DNA from: Acanthornis magna
Lineage: Eukaryota > Chordata > Aves > Passeriformes > Acanthizidae
Reading direction: 5' to 3'
NCBI GenBank assembly: GCA_036785705.1
Contig: JAWUZG010000027.1
Coordinates: 4,259,501 to 4,323,500 of the forward strand
DNA: 64,000 nucleotides
The notes below the pieces were generated by a model. The model saw nothing but the letters and a program-made list of their open reading frames with translations. It was not told the origin of the DNA and searched no databases. How positions within the stretch are numbered: the first letter of the stretch is position 1; each line of letters begins with the position of its first letter. The translations under genes and the position numbers were made by a program. Positions 62,001 through 64,000 of this stretch are shown in pieces.

Positions 62001-62698
62001 TTGTGTAGTAAGTAGTGCATGTGTGTGAAAGACAAGCTACAGTGTGATAACAGACTATCTCCTCCGTGCACAAGGAATTCTCTATTCTGATCAACTCAAC
62101 AGCAGGTGCTGGTAAGTATTGGTCCAAGCTACTTGATCATTAGAATTTATTTTGTTGGTTAATTGTACTGAGTTTATTCATTCTTTCTGACTGAATTTAT
62201 TGGTTTACTTTTGGAGACACTCCTGTGGAATTATTATCCTGTGTCCTATTGGCATGAGTTGCAGAATTACTGGGGAGTTGGATGAGCTGTGAAGGCATGA
62301 GTGAGAGATGGGATTGGTGAAAACAGAATCAGCTTTTGCTTCTCTCTGGACTTTCAGGGTCAGTTCTGGAAGTCAGCATCTCTAATCTGAGTTTTTGGCA
62401 GGACGAGGAACAGAAAAAATTCTGCCATTATTCATTGATCACCCCAAATTCATTTGGAGAGTTTTTGACTCATGTTTGTCACAGGGGTGGCTCCCCATGG
62501 CTGTCCTGACCCCCCATTCTGTGGCAGAGCTGCCCAGCTCTGGGCAGCAATGACCTCGAAGCTGCTGCTGCAGTGACCAGGCAGTGCTGCCTGGGTTCTC
62601 ATCAAAGCACTGCCTTCATTTTCAGACATTTGCCCCATGGTTTTTCTTGCTATAGTTTACAGACATCAACAAAGCCTTCTGGGTTTTTTTTTTTTTTT
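56010..62698 (+). other. PHF21B intron 3, distal part: no exon seen
   Basis: Mostly AT-rich unique sequence; open frames such as 56724-57023 and 60597-60974 have no family features or convincing splice borders. A T-rich run (about 62687-62698) precedes LTR B. No RNA gene recognised. Confidence 0.5.
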
Positions 62699-62703
62699 AC
62701 TTT

Positions 62704-63628
62704 TGTCTTGGTTTGATAGACAGGTGTCTGCTAAGGAAGGTGGGAACCTTCCTTAGAACAGAGAATGTGAATCCCCTTCCCTCCGAATTATAATAACTTT
62801 GGAATCAAGGGCTCTCAGGCAAAGGTATGGGAAAATGAATAAGAGTTCTTTGCTAGTATCTATAATGAGGTAAACAATCAGTAACAAAAACAGTAAACAA
62901 GGTAAAAAACAGTAAACAAAACCAAAAACTCGGTGGCAGATGTCCCTGGGCTGCCAGGCACTGTCCCGTTTGGTGCAGTCACGGTCACGGCCAGCAGGGG
63001 CGCTGTTGGGCTCCTAGACCAGCAGGGCAGGTGCGATGACTCCCGGGAAGCTGCAGATGGCGCTGTGGTGCGAGGTTGGATCTGTGTTGCGTGTAATGGC
63101 AGATGGGCTGGAGCAGGGCTGCGCGCAGATGGATGGGGTGCAGTGGGGAGCCCAGAGAAGGGAGATGGAGCGGCTGGGTCAGCCCACCCGGGCCAGCCAG
63201 CAGAGTAGGAGGCAGGAAACTCCACAGTTGTGGCAGGCAGGGCGCAGGGCGGCGGCAGGCAGGGGTCCCACTCCGCTGCCGTGCAGTTGGGAAGATGCAC
63301 CCTCCCGGAGGGGAAGGGAGGCTTGGAGTCCCGTGCCTTTTTTCCCAAAGCGAGAACTCACCCACCAGGCAGAGAAAAAACAGTGCAAAGTTGGGCTTCC
63401 TCCGCAGTTGCAGCCAAAAAACTGAGAGCAGCTTTTTTCCTACTGCTCTCTCCTCCAAGACTTGCGAGCGAGTGTCTCCGTTATCAAATCCCCCAATCTC
63501 TTGTTCCCATTCCCACCCAGCCAAAAGTCTTTGTCTCTTTTGTAAGAGTAGATGGCCCTTAAGTATCCGGTCATCAGTTGCCTAGCAACAGAATGGTAAA
63601 AATTCCTCCCCCCCCTTAACCTTCAACA
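62704..63628. mobile_element. Solo LTR (copy B), 925 bp, 5-bp target duplication
   Basis: It begins TGTCTTGGTTTGATAGACAG and ends CCTTCAACA like copy A. It is flanked by a perfect 5-bp direct repeat, ACTTT, at 62699-62703 and 63629-63633. It is colinear with copy A and very similar through the middle (for example 62938-63060 against 49270-49395). It lacks copy A's palindrome and tandem duplication. The differing target sites show two separate insertions, not the two LTRs of one provirus. No internal retroviral sequence remains. Confidence 0.9.
62989..63064 (+). promoter_or_regulatory. CTCF-like motif pair in solo LTR B
   Basis: CAGATGGCGCT at 63054-63064 and CCAGCAGGGGCGCTG at 62991-63005 have the same order and orientation as in LTR A. 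The first is a full match to the CTCF core YAGRKGGCRSY. Binding is inference. Confidence 0.4.
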
Positions 63629-63633
63629 ACTTT

Positions 63634-63859
63634 GCTTTTTAATTTGGTTTCATTGTAAGGTCTGTTGTTTGTTGAAGTGAATTAGTAGAAAAGTCACATT
63701 TACTTTGGACATGGCTGCATGCCCAGCAAGTGTTCTGTCCTGGGCTGGTGTCAGCACAGACATCCTGTTATTGTTATTGCAGTTCCAAAAGTCACTTTGG
63801 GAGATAGCCCCAGTTGTCCCACCCACATGTTTTGGGTGATATTTAGTGATTTAGGGGTT
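63634..63859 (+). other. PHF21B intron 3, stretch between LTR B and the last CR1
   Basis: Short unique sequence, no feature recognised. Confidence 0.5.
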
Positions 63860-63938
63860 ACAGTGGCAGCGATGGGATGATGGTGGGACTGGATGATCTT
63901 AAAGGTCTCTTCCAACCTTGATGATTCTGTGATTCTCT
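63860..63938 (+). mobile_element. CR1 3'-end fragment
   Basis: It ends with 'ggactggatgatcttaaagg' then 'tctcttccaaccttgatgat' and TCTGTGATTCTCTG, the standard CR1 terminus. About 80 bp survive. Confidence 0.9.
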
Positions 63939-64000
63939 GTTGACAGACAGGGATTATAATGAGATGAAACAAGTATATTACTGCTTGTGATTTAACGCAG

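Larger units (their letters stand above)
18564..64000 (+). other. PHF21B: PHF21B transcription unit, 5' part (gene runs off the right edge)
   Basis: The gene starts at the CpG island near 18.2-18.6 kb and extends rightward past the window. It comprises a 5' leader, three coding exons (54, 33 and 66 nt), intron 1 (19128-19693, 566 bp), intron 2 (19727-20011, 285 bp) and intron 3 (from 20078, at least 43.9 kb). The encoded 51 residues are only the N-terminus. The PHD finger and the C-terminal region of the family are encoded by exons outside the window. PHF21A, the close paralogue, reads unmodified H3K4 within the LSD1-CoREST repressor complex. PHF21B is a nuclear PHD protein thought to act in transcriptional regulation. 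The left boundary is only an estimate. Confidence 0.8.

Noticed and set aside
49002..63628. One full-length provirus bounded by LTR A and LTR B
   Set aside because: Target duplications differ (GTAGA, ACTTT) and each LTR has its own pair. The DNA between shows no gag/pol/env and holds unrelated CR1 and LTR insertions.

Overview
This is vertebrate, almost certainly bird, chromosomal DNA. The base is a low-density non-coding landscape. It is dotted with 3'-anchored CR1 LINE fragments, with their characteristic 'ttggaaggg...ccattctatgattctgtg' ends in both orientations, and with LTR-retrovirus solo LTRs and many microsatellites. The style of the CR1 tails and the paired, roughly 0.94-kb, TG...CA solo LTRs suggests a songbird, but that is inference. 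No bacterial, plasmid or phage features are present.

One protein-coding gene is recognisable: the 5' end of PHF21B (PHD finger protein 21B, paralogue of the LSD1/CoREST-complex reader PHF21A/BHC80), on the + strand. Three coding exons are clear (19074-19127, 19694-19726, 20012-20077), all phase 0 with GT/AG borders. The third reads NGDLKKQIHERQ..., which is diagnostic for PHF21B rather than PHF21A. The second is a 33-nt microexon encoding KLVAQMKQDPQ, known from PHF21A and, as I recall, absent from the main human PHF21B protein. From 20078 to the right edge the window appears to be a single intron of at least 43.9 kb; I found no further exon.

Layout. 1-17.5 kb is upstream intergenic DNA: a CR1, a 38-bp minisatellite, a small distal CpG-rich block at about 1.9-2.3 kb, two more CR1 pieces, and (TTTCA)14 and (GGGA)n/(GGAA)n microsatellites. 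17.5-19.4 kb is the promoter region: CpG-rich DNA, a CCCTGT hexamer tract, a perfect NRF1 motif, a very G-rich block, then a leader with striking U-rich and A-rich arms, followed by the ATG. 20.9-21.3 kb is an intronic CpG-rich block with a 12-bp tandem repeat. 21.3-64 kb is intron 3, holding CR1 fragments, a 357-bp solo LTR with a 6-bp target duplication, and two related solo LTRs of about 0.94 kb, each with a perfect 5-bp target duplication and each carrying CTCF-like motifs.

No wholly new biological system was found. The best leads are the PHF21B microexon with its unusual splice environment, the leader architecture (possible spliced 5'UTR intron and a 49-codon upstream ORF), and the CTCF-like motifs on the paired solo LTRs.
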